From Xanthomonas sp. DAR 35659 (lineage in GTDB: Bacteria > Pseudomonadota > Gammaproteobacteria > Xanthomonadales > Xanthomonadaceae): a stretch of 64,000 bases of DNA. The translations under genes were made by a program, and so were the position numbers. The notes beneath the pieces are model-generated. The model was not told the DNA's origin. It searched no databases and saw nothing but the letters and a program-made list of their open reading frames with translations. Position 1 is the first letter of the stretch. Each line of letters begins with the position of its first letter. The DNA is taken from assembly GCF_041242975.1 (NCBI RefSeq), contig NZ_CP162488.1, positions 3,090,001 through 3,154,000 on the forward strand, given 5' to 3'. Shown piece by piece: positions 28,148 to 37,259 of the stretch.

Positions 28148-28260
28148 CCTACAGGGGGCGGCTGGGTGCACTGTAGGAGCGGCTTCAGCCGCGACCGATC
28201 GCCGGGGCCATCATGGTTCCGGGATGCATTGGTCGCGGCTGGGGGCCGCGGCCATCCGGG
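28148..28260. repeat. REP-like repeat pair right of IS110
   Basis: Right half of the split repeat (CCTACAGGGGGCGGC), then an inverted intact copy TGTAGGAGCGGCTTCAGCCG at 28172-28191 continuing CGACC, then a degenerate GGTCGCGGCTGGGGGCCGCG near 28230. Before the insertion the first two would have formed a REP doublet in opposite orientation. Confidence 0.8.
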
Positions 28261-28288
28261 CACGCGTCCCACGCCGGCACGCACGCCG

Positions 28289-28999
28289 CTACACGTCGGC
28301 CGGCGCCAGTTCGCGCAGCCGGCCCTGGTGCAGTTCCAGCACGCGGTCCAGCTTGCGCGCCAGGCCGCGGTCGTGGGTGACCAGGGCCAGGCTGGTGCCG
28401 TGCGCGCGATTGAGCTCGAGCATCAGCGCGAACACGTTGGCCGCGGTCTTGTCGTCGAGGTTGCCGGTGGGCTCGTCGCCGAGCACGCAGGCCGGACGAT
28501 TGACCAGCGCGCGCGCCACCGCCGCACGCTGGCGTTCGCCGCCGGACAGCTCGCCCGGCTTGTGTTCCAGGCGATGGCCCAGCCCAACCGACTCCAGCAA
28601 GGCGCGCGCGCGCGCCTCGGCGTCCTTGACCACCGCGCCGCCCAGCAGCACCGGCATCATCACGTTCTCCAGCGCGGTGAACTCCGGCAGCAGGTGATGG
28701 AACTGGTAGACGAAGCCGAGCGAGCGATTGCGCAACCGCCCGCGCGCCGCATCCGACAACGCCGACATGCGCTGCCCGGCCACGTAGACCTCGCCCGCGG
28801 TCGGCACGTCGAGCCCGCCGAGCAGGTGCAGCAGCGTGCTCTTGCCGGCGCCGGAGGCGCCGACGATGGCCACGGTTTCGCCCGGCGCCACGCTCAGGTC
28901 CAGCCCGTCGAACACGGGCGTGCGCATCTTGCCTTCGGCGTAGGTCTTGCCCAGGCCTTCGGCCCGAATCGCCGCGTCCGCGTGCTGTTGCTTCTGCAT
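28289..28999 (-). CDS. lolD: Lipoprotein-releasing ABC transporter ATP-binding protein LolD
   Basis: A 236-residue ATPase that drives release of outer-membrane lipoproteins to LolA. Walker A is [16 protein letters not shown], the signature [15 protein letters not shown], Walker [14 protein letters not shown], with the MacB/LolD-type EPTGNLD. ATG 28999 is preferred over ATG 29044 because the extra 15 codons (reading NRES, GIG) are just a translated GGGAATC repeat array. No normal Shine-Dalgarno precedes it; the start codon itself sits in a GGGAATG unit. It follows lolC/E on the same strand. Confidence 0.94.
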   Translation of the reverse strand: MQKQQHADAAIRAEGLGKTYAEGKMRTPVFDGLDLSVAPGETVAIVGASGAGKSTLLHLLGGLDVPTAGEVYVAGQRMSALSDAARGRLRNRSLGFVYQFHHLLPEFTALENVMMPVLLGGAVVKDAEARARALLESVGLGHRLEHKPGELSGGERQRAAVARALVNRPACVLGDEPTGNLDDKTAANVFALMLELNRAHGTSLALVTHDRGLARKLDRVLELHQGRLRELAPADV

Positions 29000-29032
29000 T
29001 CCCGATTCCCGATTCCCGATTCCCACTTCCCG
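28997..29032. repeat. GATTCCC heptad array covering the lolD start
   Basis: Four tandem 7-bp units of ATTCCCG/ATTCCCA type. On the lolD strand this reads GGGAATCGGGAATCGGGAAT immediately before and through the ATG, replacing the usual leader. Related arrays occur at 31883-31979, 35743-35767, 40444-40546 and 43233-43377. Confidence 0.8.
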
Positions 29033-29036
29033 GCCC

Positions 29037-30281
29037 TCATTCATAACGCAGCGCCTCCGCCGGTTGCGTGCGCGCCGCGCGCCAGGCCGGATACAGCGTG
29101 GCCAGGAAACTCATCAGCAACGCGACGATGGTGATGACGACCACGTCGTGCGGCTGCATGTCGGTGGGCAGGCCGGTGATGTAGTACACGTCTTCCGGCA
29201 GCAGCTTGATGTTGAACAGCGCCTCGATGCCGGCCAGGATCCGCTCCAGGTTCAAGGTGAGCACGATGCCGCCGATCACGCCGGCGACGGTGCCGATCAC
29301 GCCGATCAGCGTGCCCTGCACCATGAACACCTGCATCACCCCGCCCGGGCTCAAGCCCAACGTGCGCAGGATGGCGATGTCGGCCTGCTTGTCGGTGACC
29401 AGCATCACCTGCGAAGACACCAGGTTGAAGGCGCCCATCGCGATGATCAGCGACAGCAGGATGCCCATCACCGTCTTCTCCATCTTCAGCGACTGGTAGA
29501 GGTTGGCGTTCTCGCGGGTCCAGTCGCTGACCATGTACGGGCCATGCAGGTTCAGCGCCAGGTCGCGCGCCACGTCCCAGGCCAGGTCCATGTTGTGCAG
29601 CTTCAGGCGCACGCCGGTGACGCCGTCGCCCATGCGCAGTACGCGTTGCATGTCCGGCATGCTGGTCACCGCCAGGCCGCGGTCGATCTCGTTGTAGCCG
29701 GCCTCGAAGATGCCGCTGACGGTGAAACGCTTGTAGCGCGGCACCATGCCCATCGGGCTGGCCTGCGGCTCGCCGAGCATCACCACGACCTTGTCGCCCA
29801 CGCCCACGCCCAGCCACAGCGCCAGTTCCTGGCCGAGCAGGATGTTGTAGGAACCCGGGGTGAGGCTGTCGATCGAGCCCTGCTTCATCTTCTGCGCCAG
29901 CACCGAGACCTTGGCTTCCTCGTTGGGCAGGATGCCGCGCACGATCGCCGGCTGGTTGCGCTGGCCGGTGAGCAGCGCTTCCTCCTCGACGTAGGGCGCG
30001 GCGCCGGCGACGCGCGGATCGCGGGTGGCCACGTCCACCGCGTGCTGCCAGTTCTCCATCGGCGCGCCCTGCGCGCTGACCGTGGCGTGCGCCGCCATCT
30101 GCAGCAGGCGGTCGCGGATTTCCTTCTGGAAGCCGCTCATCACCGCCAGGGTGGTGATCAGCACGGTCACGCCCAGGGCGATGCCGAGGATCGAGGCCAT
30201 CGAGATGAAGGAGATGAAGTTGTTGCGGCGCTTGGCGCGCAGGTAGCGCAGGCCGATCGCCACGGGTAAGGGTTTGAACAT
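29037..30281 (-). CDS. lolC: Lipoprotein-releasing ABC transporter permease LolC/LolE
   Basis: A 414-residue inner-membrane permease. An N-terminal helix (about 24-48, [20 protein letters not shown]) is followed by a large periplasmic domain and three C-terminal helices (about 270-300, 315-345, 378-398), the MacB/LolCE topology. The end [16 protein letters not shown] is the family signature. Only one permease gene is next to lolD, so it may form a homodimer as LolF-type systems do, or pair with a distant copy. The gap to lolD holds a heptad repeat array. Confidence 0.93.
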   Translation of the reverse strand: MFKPLPVAIGLRYLRAKRRNNFISFISMASILGIALGVTVLITTLAVMSGFQKEIRDRLLQMAAHATVSAQGAPMENWQHAVDVATRDPRVAGAAPYVEEEALLTGQRNQPAIVRGILPNEEAKVSVLAQKMKQGSIDSLTPGSYNILLGQELALWLGVGVGDKVVVMLGEPQASPMGMVPRYKRFTVSGIFEAGYNEIDRGLAVTSMPDMQRVLRMGDGVTGVRLKLHNMDLAWDVARDLALNLHGPYMVSDWTRENANLYQSLKMEKTVMGILLSLIIAMGAFNLVSSQVMLVTDKQADIAILRTLGLSPGGVMQVFMVQGTLIGVIGTVAGVIGGIVLTLNLERILAGIEALFNIKLLPEDVYYITGLPTDMQPHDVVVITIVALLMSFLATLYPAWRAARTQPAEALRYE

Positions 30282-30305
30282 GCGCAGCCACCGTCCTGAG
30301 GAGCG

Positions 30306-30761
30306 CTATGGTGCCATTTGCGGCGGCGCAGACGAAGCGGCGCGGGCCTGAGCGGCCAGACGCAGTTCACGTCGTGCCGGCGGCGGCAACGTGTCCGGCC
30401 ACCATGCCAGGCGCGCCGTGCGGCCCTGCGCATCGCGCCAGCGCACGAACGCCAGCGGCCCGCGCCAGTGCACCTGCAGATCCTGCAGCGGCTGCCCGTC
30501 CAGGCTCGCCGCCACGGCGCCCTGCGGTGGCAGCAGCAGCACGCGCGGCGCGCGGCGCGCTTCGCGCCGCAGCAGCAGCGCCGCGTACAGCGCGGCCAGC
30601 GCCGCGACCGGCCAGGCCCAGGGGCGCGGCATGTCCGAGCCCAGCACCGACAGCGGCGCCAGCAGGCTCAGCAGCGCCAGCGCCGCCAGCAGCCAGCGCG
30701 AGGGACGCCACTCAAGTCGGCATGGCGCGGATGGAGGCGATGAGATCGGCGGCGGGTGCAT
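30306..30761 (-). CDS. ygfX: YgfX (CptA)-like membrane protein
   Basis: A 151-residue protein with two hydrophobic helices (about 23-42 [20 protein letters not shown] and 46-64 [15 protein letters not shown]), then a soluble beta-rich domain ([31 protein letters not shown]). This is the arrangement of YgfX, which is encoded after SdhE in many proteobacteria. Its only sensible start overlaps sdhE by 50 nt in another frame, so translation is coupled. It has been described both as a toxin affecting cytoskeletal proteins and as a partner of SdhE; the role here is not decided. Confidence 0.75.
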   Translation of the reverse strand: MHPPPISSPPSAPCRLEWRPSRWLLAALALLSLLAPLSVLGSDMPRPWAWPVAALAALYAALLLRREARRAPRVLLLPPQGAVAASLDGQPLQDLQVHWRGPLAFVRWRDAQGRTARLAWWPDTLPPPARRELRLAAQARAASSAPPQMAP

Positions 30762-30963
30762 CGGGACAGGCCTCGTAGCCCATGAACCAGCGCCACAACT
30801 TATCGTCCTCGCAGTCGAGCAGGTATAGGAAAACCCCGCGCTCGGCCTCGGAGGCCTGCGCCCAGCGCCGGTCCAGGTAGCGGCCGAACAACTGGTCCAG
30901 TTCGCGCATGCCGCGCCGGCAGCGCCAGCGCAGCTTCTTCAGTTCGGTGGCTTCGTCCAGCAT
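30712..30963 (-). CDS. sdhE: FAD assembly factor SdhE
   Basis: An 83-residue cytosolic chaperone that helps attach FAD to SdhA. It contains the family RGMRELD motif ([16 protein letters not shown], about 16-31) and [20 protein letters not shown]. It starts at ATG 30963 and follows sdhB by about 130 bp on the same strand, so it can be made together with succinate dehydrogenase. Confidence 0.95.
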   Translation of the reverse strand: MLDEATELKKLRWRCRRGMRELDQLFGRYLDRRWAQASEAERGVFLYLLDCEDDKLWRWFMGYEACPDAPAADLIASIRAMPT

Positions 30964-31090
30964 CGCATCGCACCCTGCTTCGTGGACGGACGCCGCGCCG
31001 GCGGCCGTCGAAAACGCGCGCGGCACCGAACCCGAAAGCCGGTGCCGCGCAGTCGGACGGGCACGCCGTCCGTCGTGGAACGCTCGCCGA

Positions 31091-31873
31091 TCAGGCGCGG
31101 CGCGCCATCATCAGCTTCTTGATCTCGGCGATCGCCAGCGCCGGGTTCAGCCCCTTCGGGCAGGTCCGCGCGCAGTTCATGATGGTGTGGCAGCGGTACA
31201 GCTTGAACGGATCCTCCAGGTCGTCCAGGCGCGCACCGGTGTCCTCGTCGCGCGAGTCGATGATCCAGCGGTAGGCCTGCAGCAGGATCGCCGGGCCCAG
31301 GTAGCGCTCGCCGTTCCACCAGTAGCTCGGGCAGCTGGTCGAGCAGCAGGCGCACAGGATGCACTCGTACAGGCCGTCGAGCTTCTTGCGGTCCTCCGGC
31401 GACTGCAGCCGCTCGCGGTCCGGCGGCGGCGGGGTCTGGGTGCGGATCCACGGCTTGATCGAGGCGTACTGCGCGTAGAAGTGGGTCAGATCCGGCACCA
31501 GATCCTTGATCACGCTCATGTGCGGCAGCGGATAGATCGGCACTTCCTTCTTGCCGCAGTCGCTGATCGCCTTGGTGCAGGCCAGCGTGTTGGTGCCGTC
31601 GATGTTCATCGCGCACGACCCGCAGATGCCTTCGCGGCACGAGCGGCGGAAGGTCAGAGTCGGATCGATTTCGTTCTTGATCTTGATCAGCGCGTCCAGG
31701 ACCATCGGGCCGCAGCTGTCGAGATCGATCTCGTAGGTGTCGGTGCGCGGATTGCTGTCGTCGTCCGGATTCCACCGGTAGACCTTGAAGGTCCGCACGT
31801 TCTTCGCGCCCTTGGCGGGAAAGTGCTTGCCCTTGCCGATCTTGGAATTCTTGGGGAGGGTGAACTCTGCCAT
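31091..31873 (-). CDS. sdhB: Succinate dehydrogenase iron-sulfur subunit
   Basis: A 260-residue subunit that carries electrons from SdhA flavin to ubiquinone. All cluster ligands are present: [2Fe-2S] C79, C84, C87, C99; [4Fe-4S] and [3Fe-4S] ligands C171, C174, C177, C181 and C228, C234, C238. The quinone-site SYWW follows C181. It lies after sdhA with a 110-bp gap filled by GGGAATC-type arrays, and ahead of sdhE-ygfX. Confidence 0.97.
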   Translation of the reverse strand: MAEFTLPKNSKIGKGKHFPAKGAKNVRTFKVYRWNPDDDSNPRTDTYEIDLDSCGPMVLDALIKIKNEIDPTLTFRRSCREGICGSCAMNIDGTNTLACTKAISDCGKKEVPIYPLPHMSVIKDLVPDLTHFYAQYASIKPWIRTQTPPPPDRERLQSPEDRKKLDGLYECILCACCSTSCPSYWWNGERYLGPAILLQAYRWIIDSRDEDTGARLDDLEDPFKLYRCHTIMNCARTCPKGLNPALAIAEIKKLMMARRA

Positions 31874-31882
31874 GGCTTTAAA

Positions 31883-31979
31883 ATCCGGGAATGGGGATTG
31901 GGGAATGGGGAATGGGAAGCAGGAGCGAAGAGCGTATGCGCTGGTTTCGATTCCCGATTCCCTACTCCCGTTTCCCGGC
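31883..31979. repeat. Inverted pair of GGGAATS heptad arrays between sdhA and sdhB
   Basis: Left arm of four imperfect units (GGGAATGGGGATTGGGGAAT), a 30-bp spacer, and a right arm GATTCCCGATTCCCTACTCC. The arms can pair into a long imperfect hairpin in the sdhA-sdhB mRNA and could affect processing or relative expression. Confidence 0.75.
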
Positions 31980-31984
31980 TGTGG

Positions 31985-33775
31985 TCAGTAGACGCGCGGC
32001 TTCGGCGGCACCACGTCCACGTCCTTGCTGAGCGTGTACATGTGCACCGGGCGGTAGTCGAAGCTGCACTGGCCCTTGTCGTCGACGGTGACCAGCGTGT
32101 GCTTCTGCCAGTTGACGTCGTCGCGGTCGGGGAAATCCTCGTGGGCGTGCGCGCCGCGGCTTTCCTTGCGCTGCTCGGCCGAGTTGATCGTCGCCACCGC
32201 GTTGAGCAGCAGGTTGTTCAGCTCGTAGGTCTCGATCAGGTCCGAATTCCACACCAGCGAACGGTCGGAGACCTTCACGTCCTGGAAGCTGGCGAAGATC
32301 TCCGCCATCTTGTCCACGCCTTCCTTCAGCGTCTTGCTGGTGCGGAACACCGCCGCGTCCGACTGCATGGTGCGCTGCATCTTGTCGCGGATCACCGAGG
32401 TCGGCGTGCCGCCATTGGAGTTGCGCAGCTTGTCCAGCAGACCCAGCGCCTTGTCGCAGGCGTCGCCTGGCAGGGTCTTGTGCGGGGCGCCGGTCTTGAT
32501 CGTCTGGGCACAGCGGTTGGCCACCGCGCGGCCGAACACCACCAGATCCAGCAGCGAGTTGGACCCCAGGCGGTTGGCGCCGTGCACCGACACGCAGGCG
32601 GCCTCGCCGATCGCGTACAGGCCGGGCACCACCGCATCGGGGTTGTCGCCGTCCTTGCGCACCACTTCGCCGTGGTAGTTGGTGGGGATGCCGCCCATGT
32701 TGTAGTGCACGGTCGGGATCACCGGGATCGGCTGCTTGGCCACATCGACGCCGGCGAAGATGTGCGCGCTCTCGGCGATGCCGGGCAGCTTCTCGTTGAT
32801 CACTTCCGGGCCGAGGTGGGTCAGGTCGAGCAGGATGTGGTCCTTGTGCTCGCCGACGCCGCGGCCTTCGCGGATCTCGATGGTCATCGAGCGCGACACC
32901 ACGTCGCGCGAGGCCAGATCCTTGTAATGCGGTGCGTAGCGCTCCATGAAGCGCTCGCCGTTGCTGTTGCGCAGGATGCCGCCTTCGCCGCGCACGCCCT
33001 CGGTGATCAGGCAGCCGGCGCCGTAGATGCCGGTGGGGTGGAACTGCACGAACTCCATGTCCTGCATCGGCAGGCCGGCGCGCATCACCAGGCCGCCGCC
33101 GTCGCCGGTGCAGGTATGCGCGGAGGTGGCGCTGAAGTAGGCGCGGCCGTAGCCGCCGGTGGCCAGCACCACGCCGTGGGCGCGGAACAGGTGCAGCGAG
33201 CCTTCGGCCATGTCCAGCGCGAGCACGCCGCGGCACACGCCTTCCTCGTCGAAGATCAGGTCGAGCGCGAAGTACTCGATCATGAAGCGTGCGTTGTGCG
33301 CCAGCGACTGCTGGTACAGCGTGTGCAGCATGGCGTGGCCGGTACGGTCGGCGGCGGCGCAGGTGCGCTGCGCGGACGGGCCTTCGCCGTACTTGGTGGT
33401 CATGCCGCCGAACGGACGCTGGTAGATCTTGCCGTCCTCGGTGCGGCTGAACGGCACGCCGTAGTGCTCCAGCTCGATGATCGCGGGAATGGCCTCGCGG
33501 CACATGTACTCGATCGCGTCCTGGTCGCCCAGCCAGTCCGAGCCCTTGATGGTGTCGTAGAAGTGGTAGCGCCAGTCGTCCTCGCCCATGTTGCCGAGCG
33601 CGGCGGAGATGCCGCCCTGCGCGGCCACGGTGTGCGAACGGGTCGGGAAGACCTTGGTCAGGCAGACCGTCTGCAGGCCCTTCTGGGCCAGGCCGAAGGT
33701 CGCGCGCAGGCCGGCGCCGCCGGCGCCGACCACGACCATGTCGTACTTGTGTTCGGTGATCTTGTAAGCGGACAT
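31985..33775 (-). CDS. sdhA: Succinate dehydrogenase flavoprotein subunit
   Basis: A 596-residue catalytic subunit oxidising succinate to fumarate. The FAD-binding start is [14 protein letters not shown] (12-25). The covalent FAD histidine H48 is in [34 protein letters not shown] provides substrate-site residues, and [20 protein letters not shown] is conserved. The gene follows sdhD by about 30 bp in the sdhCDAB order on the minus strand. Length is normal. Confidence 0.98.
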   Translation of the reverse strand: MSAYKITEHKYDMVVVGAGGAGLRATFGLAQKGLQTVCLTKVFPTRSHTVAAQGGISAALGNMGEDDWRYHFYDTIKGSDWLGDQDAIEYMCREAIPAIIELEHYGVPFSRTEDGKIYQRPFGGMTTKYGEGPSAQRTCAAADRTGHAMLHTLYQQSLAHNARFMIEYFALDLIFDEEGVCRGVLALDMAEGSLHLFRAHGVVLATGGYGRAYFSATSAHTCTGDGGGLVMRAGLPMQDMEFVQFHPTGIYGAGCLITEGVRGEGGILRNSNGERFMERYAPHYKDLASRDVVSRSMTIEIREGRGVGEHKDHILLDLTHLGPEVINEKLPGIAESAHIFAGVDVAKQPIPVIPTVHYNMGGIPTNYHGEVVRKDGDNPDAVVPGLYAIGEAACVSVHGANRLGSNSLLDLVVFGRAVANRCAQTIKTGAPHKTLPGDACDKALGLLDKLRNSNGGTPTSVIRDKMQRTMQSDAAVFRTSKTLKEGVDKMAEIFASFQDVKVSDRSLVWNSDLIETYELNNLLLNAVATINSAEQRKESRGAHAHEDFPDRDDVNWQKHTLVTVDDKGQCSFDYRPVHMYTLSKDVDVVPPKPRVY

Positions 33776-33804
33776 CTAATTTGAATTCCTGTTCCGGGCG
33801 CCGA

Positions 33805-34191
33805 TCAGGCGCTGCCCAGCGCGATGCGGGCGACCGCGAATACACCGACGATCGCACCGAGCACGGCGACGAACTTCACCGTGGTCTGCAGCGCCAGGGC
33901 CAGCAACGAGTTGTGCACGTAGTCTTCGAGGATCACCTGCAGGCCGATCTGCGCATGCCAGAACATCGCGATCAGGAAGCCGACCAGCAGCACCGCGTTC
34001 CACGGCTTGGCCACGGCCTCGGTGGCGGTGACGTAGTCGGCGCCGAGCAGGCTCAGCACGAACACCAGGAACCAGATGGTCAGGCCGACCAAGGCGGTGG
34101 CGGTGAGCCGCTGCAGCACGAAGTGCTCGGTGCCGGACTTGGCGGCGCCGAGGCCGCGCACATTCTTCAATGGGGTGCGGTAGCGGTTCAT
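33805..34191 (-). CDS. sdhD: Succinate dehydrogenase membrane anchor subunit
   Basis: A 128-residue three-helix anchor (about 29-50, 61-85, 100-125). The second helix has FWHAQIGLQVILEDYVH, with the His and Asp-Tyr typical of the heme b/quinone region in SdhD. ATG 34191 overlaps the sdhC stop in ATGA. Confidence 0.93.
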   Translation of the reverse strand: MNRYRTPLKNVRGLGAAKSGTEHFVLQRLTATALVGLTIWFLVFVLSLLGADYVTATEAVAKPWNAVLLVGFLIAMFWHAQIGLQVILEDYVHNSLLALALQTTVKFVAVLGAIVGVFAVARIALGSA

Positions 34192-34580
34192 GCGGCGGCT
34201 CCGGTCAGGACGTAGGCCCAGATCAGCGCGACGATGATCAGGCTGCCGATCACCGACAGCCAGCTGCTGCGCACGAAGGCGGGAATGCTGAAGCCGTGGC
34301 CGAAGTCCTGCACGATGTGGCGCAGGCCATTGCACAGGTGGTAGGCGAAGGCCCAGCTCCAGGCGAACAGGAACAGTTGGCCGTACCAGGCGCCGGCCAT
34401 GTCGCGGAAGCAGTTCCAGGAGGCCGGGCCGAGCATCAGCACCAGCAGCGCGGCCGCAATGATCAGGGCACCGACCGACAGGATGATGCCGGTGGCTCGA
34501 TGCAGGATCGAGGTGGCCATCTGGATCTGCCAGCGATAGACCTGCAGATGAGGGGACAGGGGACGTTCGCGCGTAGCCAT
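34188..34580 (-). CDS. sdhC: Succinate dehydrogenase cytochrome b556 subunit
   Basis: A 130-residue subunit. The N-terminal RPLSPHLQVYRWQIQMATSI and SILHRATG are family signatures, and the heme-ligand helix has YHLCNGLRHIVQDFGHG. Three membrane helices are visible. ATG 34580 is chosen because the family start motif begins a few residues later; the upstream 18 codons in frame are Arg/Gln-rich. First gene of sdhCDAB; the promoter should lie in 34581-34640. Confidence 0.95.
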   Translation of the reverse strand: MATRERPLSPHLQVYRWQIQMATSILHRATGIILSVGALIIAAALLVLMLGPASWNCFRDMAGAWYGQLFLFAWSWAFAYHLCNGLRHIVQDFGHGFSIPAFVRSSWLSVIGSLIIVALIWAYVLTGAAA

Positions 34581-34640
34581 TCGCTGGGCTCGTTGTCTCG
34601 GCTGGGCGGCGTGCTTAAGGCCGCGTTGGCTCAAAGCTGC

Positions 34641-34811
34641 TCAGAAATCGATGCAGCGTCCGTTTTTCTCCCAGTCGCCGTAGCGCGTCGGCTCGAGGCC
34701 GCCGCGTCCGCCGATCTCCCGCGGCGCAGGCTCGGTCTGCGGAGGGGTGTCCTCGGCGGGCCGCTGCGTTTCGGGATCGGACTCGGGTGTGGGGGTTGGT
34801 TGGCCTATCAT
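34641..34811 (-). CDS. SdhAF4-like succinate dehydrogenase assembly factor (DUF1674)
   Basis: A 56-residue protein with a Pro/Glu-rich disordered N-terminus and the diagnostic end GGLEPTRYGDWEKNGRCIDF. Eukaryotic SDHAF4 (Sdh8) shields flavinated SdhA before assembly with SdhB; bacterial members usually lie near sdh genes. It is 60 bp upstream of sdhC on the same strand, so the operon would carry assembly factors at both ends (this gene and sdhE). The start is divergent from ygfZ with 39 bp between. Confidence 0.9.
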   Translation of the reverse strand: MIGQPTPTPESDPETQRPAEDTPPQTEPAPREIGGRGGLEPTRYGDWEKNGRCIDF

Positions 34812-34850
34812 GCGGGTCTCACAACTCGTCAATTTTAGTCCTCCCCTCTC

Positions 34851-35717
34851 GTGCCTGACAACCTGAATCTGGAATCCGGCGGTTTTTCCGCCCTGCCACA
34901 CCTGCAATACGTCGCCCTGCGCGGCCCGGATGCAGTGGCCTTCGCCCATGCCCAGTTCGCCAACGACGTGCAGGCGCTGGCGCTGGGCCAGTGGCAGTGG
35001 AACGCCTGGCTGACCGCCAAGGGCCGGGTGATCGCGGTGTTCGCGCTGCTGCGCCAGGCCGACGATGCGCTACTGATGCTGCTGCCCGATGGCGATGCCG
35101 CCGACCTGGCGGCGGCGCTGGGCCGCTTCGTGTTCCGGCGCAAGCTGCGCGTCACCGTCGAGGACACGCTGCAGGCGTCCGGGCGGTTGAGCCTACCGGA
35201 CCAGGCCCGGGGCGCGGCGTCGGCGCACGATGAGGCCGGCGTGATCGAACTGGACATGAGTGGCGACGGGCTGCCGCGCACGCTGCGCCTGGCGGCGGCG
35301 TCGGACCCGCCCGCCGCCGACCCGGCGCTGGCGGCGGCCTGGCGCGAGGCCGACCTGCGCCTGGGCCTGGCCCGGCTGGAGCCGGCGCAGCGCGAGCAAT
35401 GGACGCCGCAGCAACTGGGCCTGGACCGGCTGCATGCCTTCAGCGTCAAGAAGGGCTGCTATCCCGGCCAGGAAATCGTCGCCCGCACCCATTTCCTGGG
35501 CAAGGCCAAGCGCGCGGTGCAACTGCTGGACCTGGACGGCACCGCCGCGGCCGGCGCGCCGGTCCTGCGCGAGGACCAGCCGTTCGGCAGCGTGGTCAGC
35601 GTCGCCGGGCGCCTGGCGCTGGCGGTGCTGCCACTGGAAGACACGCCGCCGAGCGGCCTGAGCATCGACGGCCACGCCGCGCACTGGCAGCCACTGGCCG
35701 ACGGCCTGGCGCGCTGA
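34851..35717 (+). CDS. ygfZ: Folate-binding Fe-S cluster protein YgfZ
   Basis: A 288-residue GcvT-like protein that supports tetrahydrofolate-dependent maintenance or repair of certain Fe-S enzymes. The signature KGCYPGQEIVARTHFLGKAK (about 199-218) contains the family cysteine. It starts with GTG 34851. Its divergent pairing with the sdh cluster, whose SdhB carries three clusters, is functionally sensible. Ends just before a heptad repeat and the convergent ATPase gene. Confidence 0.92.
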   Translation: MPDNLNLESGGFSALPHLQYVALRGPDAVAFAHAQFANDVQALALGQWQWNAWLTAKGRVIAVFALLRQADDALLMLLPDGDAADLAAALGRFVFRRKLRVTVEDTLQASGRLSLPDQARGAASAHDEAGVIELDMSGDGLPRTLRLAAASDPPAADPALAAAWREADLRLGLARLEPAQREQWTPQQLGLDRLHAFSVKKGCYPGQEIVARTHFLGKAKRAVQLLDLDGTAAAGAPVLREDQPFGSVVSVAGRLALAVLPLEDTPPSGLSIDGHAAHWQPLADGLAR

Positions 35718-35742
35718 GCGCGCCTGCGCCTCGCCTCACCGC

Positions 35743-35767
35743 GATTGCGATTCCCGAATCCCGATTA
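35743..35767. repeat. Short GATTCCC heptad array at the ygfZ-ugpC junction
   Basis: GCGATTCCCGAATCCCGATT overlaps the stop codon of the convergent ATPase gene. Two to three units of the same family as the other arrays in this window. Confidence 0.6.
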
Positions 35768-36853
35768 CCGGCTCTCCAGCCGCTCGCCGCTCTCCGCATC
35801 GAAGAAATGCAGTGCGTCGCCGCGCACCGCCACCCGCAGCCGCTCGCCCAGGCCAGGCAGCGCGCGCGGCGCCACCCGCATCACCAACGGCTGCCCGGCA
35901 TGGCTGAGATTGACGAAGATCTCGTTGCCGACCGGCTCGATCACCTCGATGGTGGCCTCGAACCCGCCCTGCCCGTCCTCGCTGGGCTGCAGGTGCTCCG
36001 GACGCACGCCGACCGCGATCTGCCGGCCCAGCCACTGCGGCACGACGTGGGCGCCATGCAACGGTACGCGCGCGCCGCCGGCCAATTGCAGTTGCAGGCC
36101 GCCGTCCTCGACCAGTTGTCCCTGCAGCACGTTCATCGCCGGGCTGCCGAGGAAGCCGGCCACGAACAGATTGGCCGGACGGTCGTACAACGCCATCGGC
36201 GTGTCGATCTGCTGGATCCGCCCGTCCTTGAGCACCACGATGCGTTGGCCCAGGGTCATCGCCTCGACCTGGTCGTGGGTGACGTAGATCATGGTGGTAC
36301 CGAGCTTGCGGTGCAGTTGCGCGATCTCGGTGCGCACCGAATGGCGCAGCTTGGCATCCAGGTTGGACAGCGGCTCGTCGAGCAGGAACACCGCCGGCTC
36401 GCGCACCAGCGCGCGGCCCAGCGCCACGCGCTGGCGCTGGCCGCCGGACATCGCCCGCGGCAGCTTGTCCAGCATCGGGGTCAGGCCCAGCGTCTCGGCG
36501 GCGGCGGCGACGCGGCTGGCGATGACCTCCTTGCTCTCGCCGCGCAGCTTCAGCCCGAACGCCAGGTTCTCGGCCACGGTCATGTGCGGGTACAGCGCGT
36601 AGCTCTGGAACACCATCGCGATGTCGCGGTCCTTCGGCGCCACGTCGTTGACCACGCGCTCGCCGATGCGCAGCTCGCCGCCGCTGATCTCCTCCAGGCC
36701 GGCGATCATCCGCAGCAGCGTGGACTTGCCGCAGCCCGAGGGCCCGACCAGCACCATCAGCTCGCCATCGGCCACTTCGAAGCTGGCCCCGTGCACGGCG
36801 ACCTGGCCGTTGTCGTAGACCTTGCGGATGTTGTCCAGTTGTACTTTCGCCAT
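35765..36853 (-). CDS. ugpC: UgpC/MalK/MsmX-type sugar ABC transporter ATPase
   Basis: A 362-residue ATPase. Walker A GPSGCGKS at 37-44, Q-loop FQSYALYPH, signature SGGQ at 136-139, Walker B FLLDE, D-loop SNLDAKLR, H-loop THDQVEAMTLGQR. The C-terminal 120 residues form the OB-fold regulatory domain of MalK-type proteins (VGVRPEHL, EVIEPVGNEIFVNL). No permease is adjacent. The CUT1 transporter at 46904-49919 lacks an ATPase, and both loci carry the same LacI-type palindrome upstream, so this protein probably energises it and possibly others. Confidence 0.93.
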   Translation of the reverse strand: MAKVQLDNIRKVYDNGQVAVHGASFEVADGELMVLVGPSGCGKSTLLRMIAGLEEISGGELRIGERVVNDVAPKDRDIAMVFQSYALYPHMTVAENLAFGLKLRGESKEVIASRVAAAAETLGLTPMLDKLPRAMSGGQRQRVALGRALVREPAVFLLDEPLSNLDAKLRHSVRTEIAQLHRKLGTTMIYVTHDQVEAMTLGQRIVVLKDGRIQQIDTPMALYDRPANLFVAGFLGSPAMNVLQGQLVEDGGLQLQLAGGARVPLHGAHVVPQWLGRQIAVGVRPEHLQPSEDGQGGFEATIEVIEPVGNEIFVNLSHAGQPLVMRVAPRALPGLGERLRVAVRGDALHFFDAESGERLESR

Positions 36854-37259
36854 GGTGCGGTATCCGATTTCCGGCAGGAGAGACGGGCTGCCGCCGGTCC
36901 CTCCCGATGGCAGTGCATACGAATGCGGTTCGCATCGTGCCAGCGACACAGGCAACAATGGGAGCGCAATGCGGTATTCTGCCATGTAACCGTTTTCACG
37001 GGGCAACATCGACGCCTGGGAGGGCGCTGCGATCCGCCGGCCACCGCCGCCCACGGCGCGCGTGGAGCACCGGACTGATGCTTGAGGCATCGGACAGGTA
37101 TGCTCAGAGGTCTGGCCGTCGTATTCATCTCCGGCTCGTACGGTCCCGCTAGGCGGTCACACCGCTTCGCCCCGCATGCGCCGCAGGACGGATACCGACA
37201 GGCCCGGCCCCGCAGCTCCACAACGCCACGTCACTACTAGCCCCCAGGTGATCGACGAA
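36854..37259. other. Divergent regulatory region between ugpC and zwf
   Basis: About 400 bp upstream of both genes. It holds one LacI-type palindrome (36985-36998), 131 bp before ugpC and 262 bp before zwf. AGGTG precedes the zwf ATG. No other element was recognised. Confidence 0.5.
36985..36998. promoter_or_regulatory. LacI-family operator-like palindrome
   Basis: TGTAACCGTTTTCA, a near-palindrome centred on CG. It differs by one base from 55801-55814 and by two from 51553-51566. Probably bound by the LacI-type regulator at 54737-55756. Confidence 0.7.

Noticed and set aside
28166..34838. Plus-strand frames of several hundred codons across lolD, lolC and sdhA
   Set aside because: Antisense shadows with His/Gln/Val/Ala-rich composition and no recognisable protein features.
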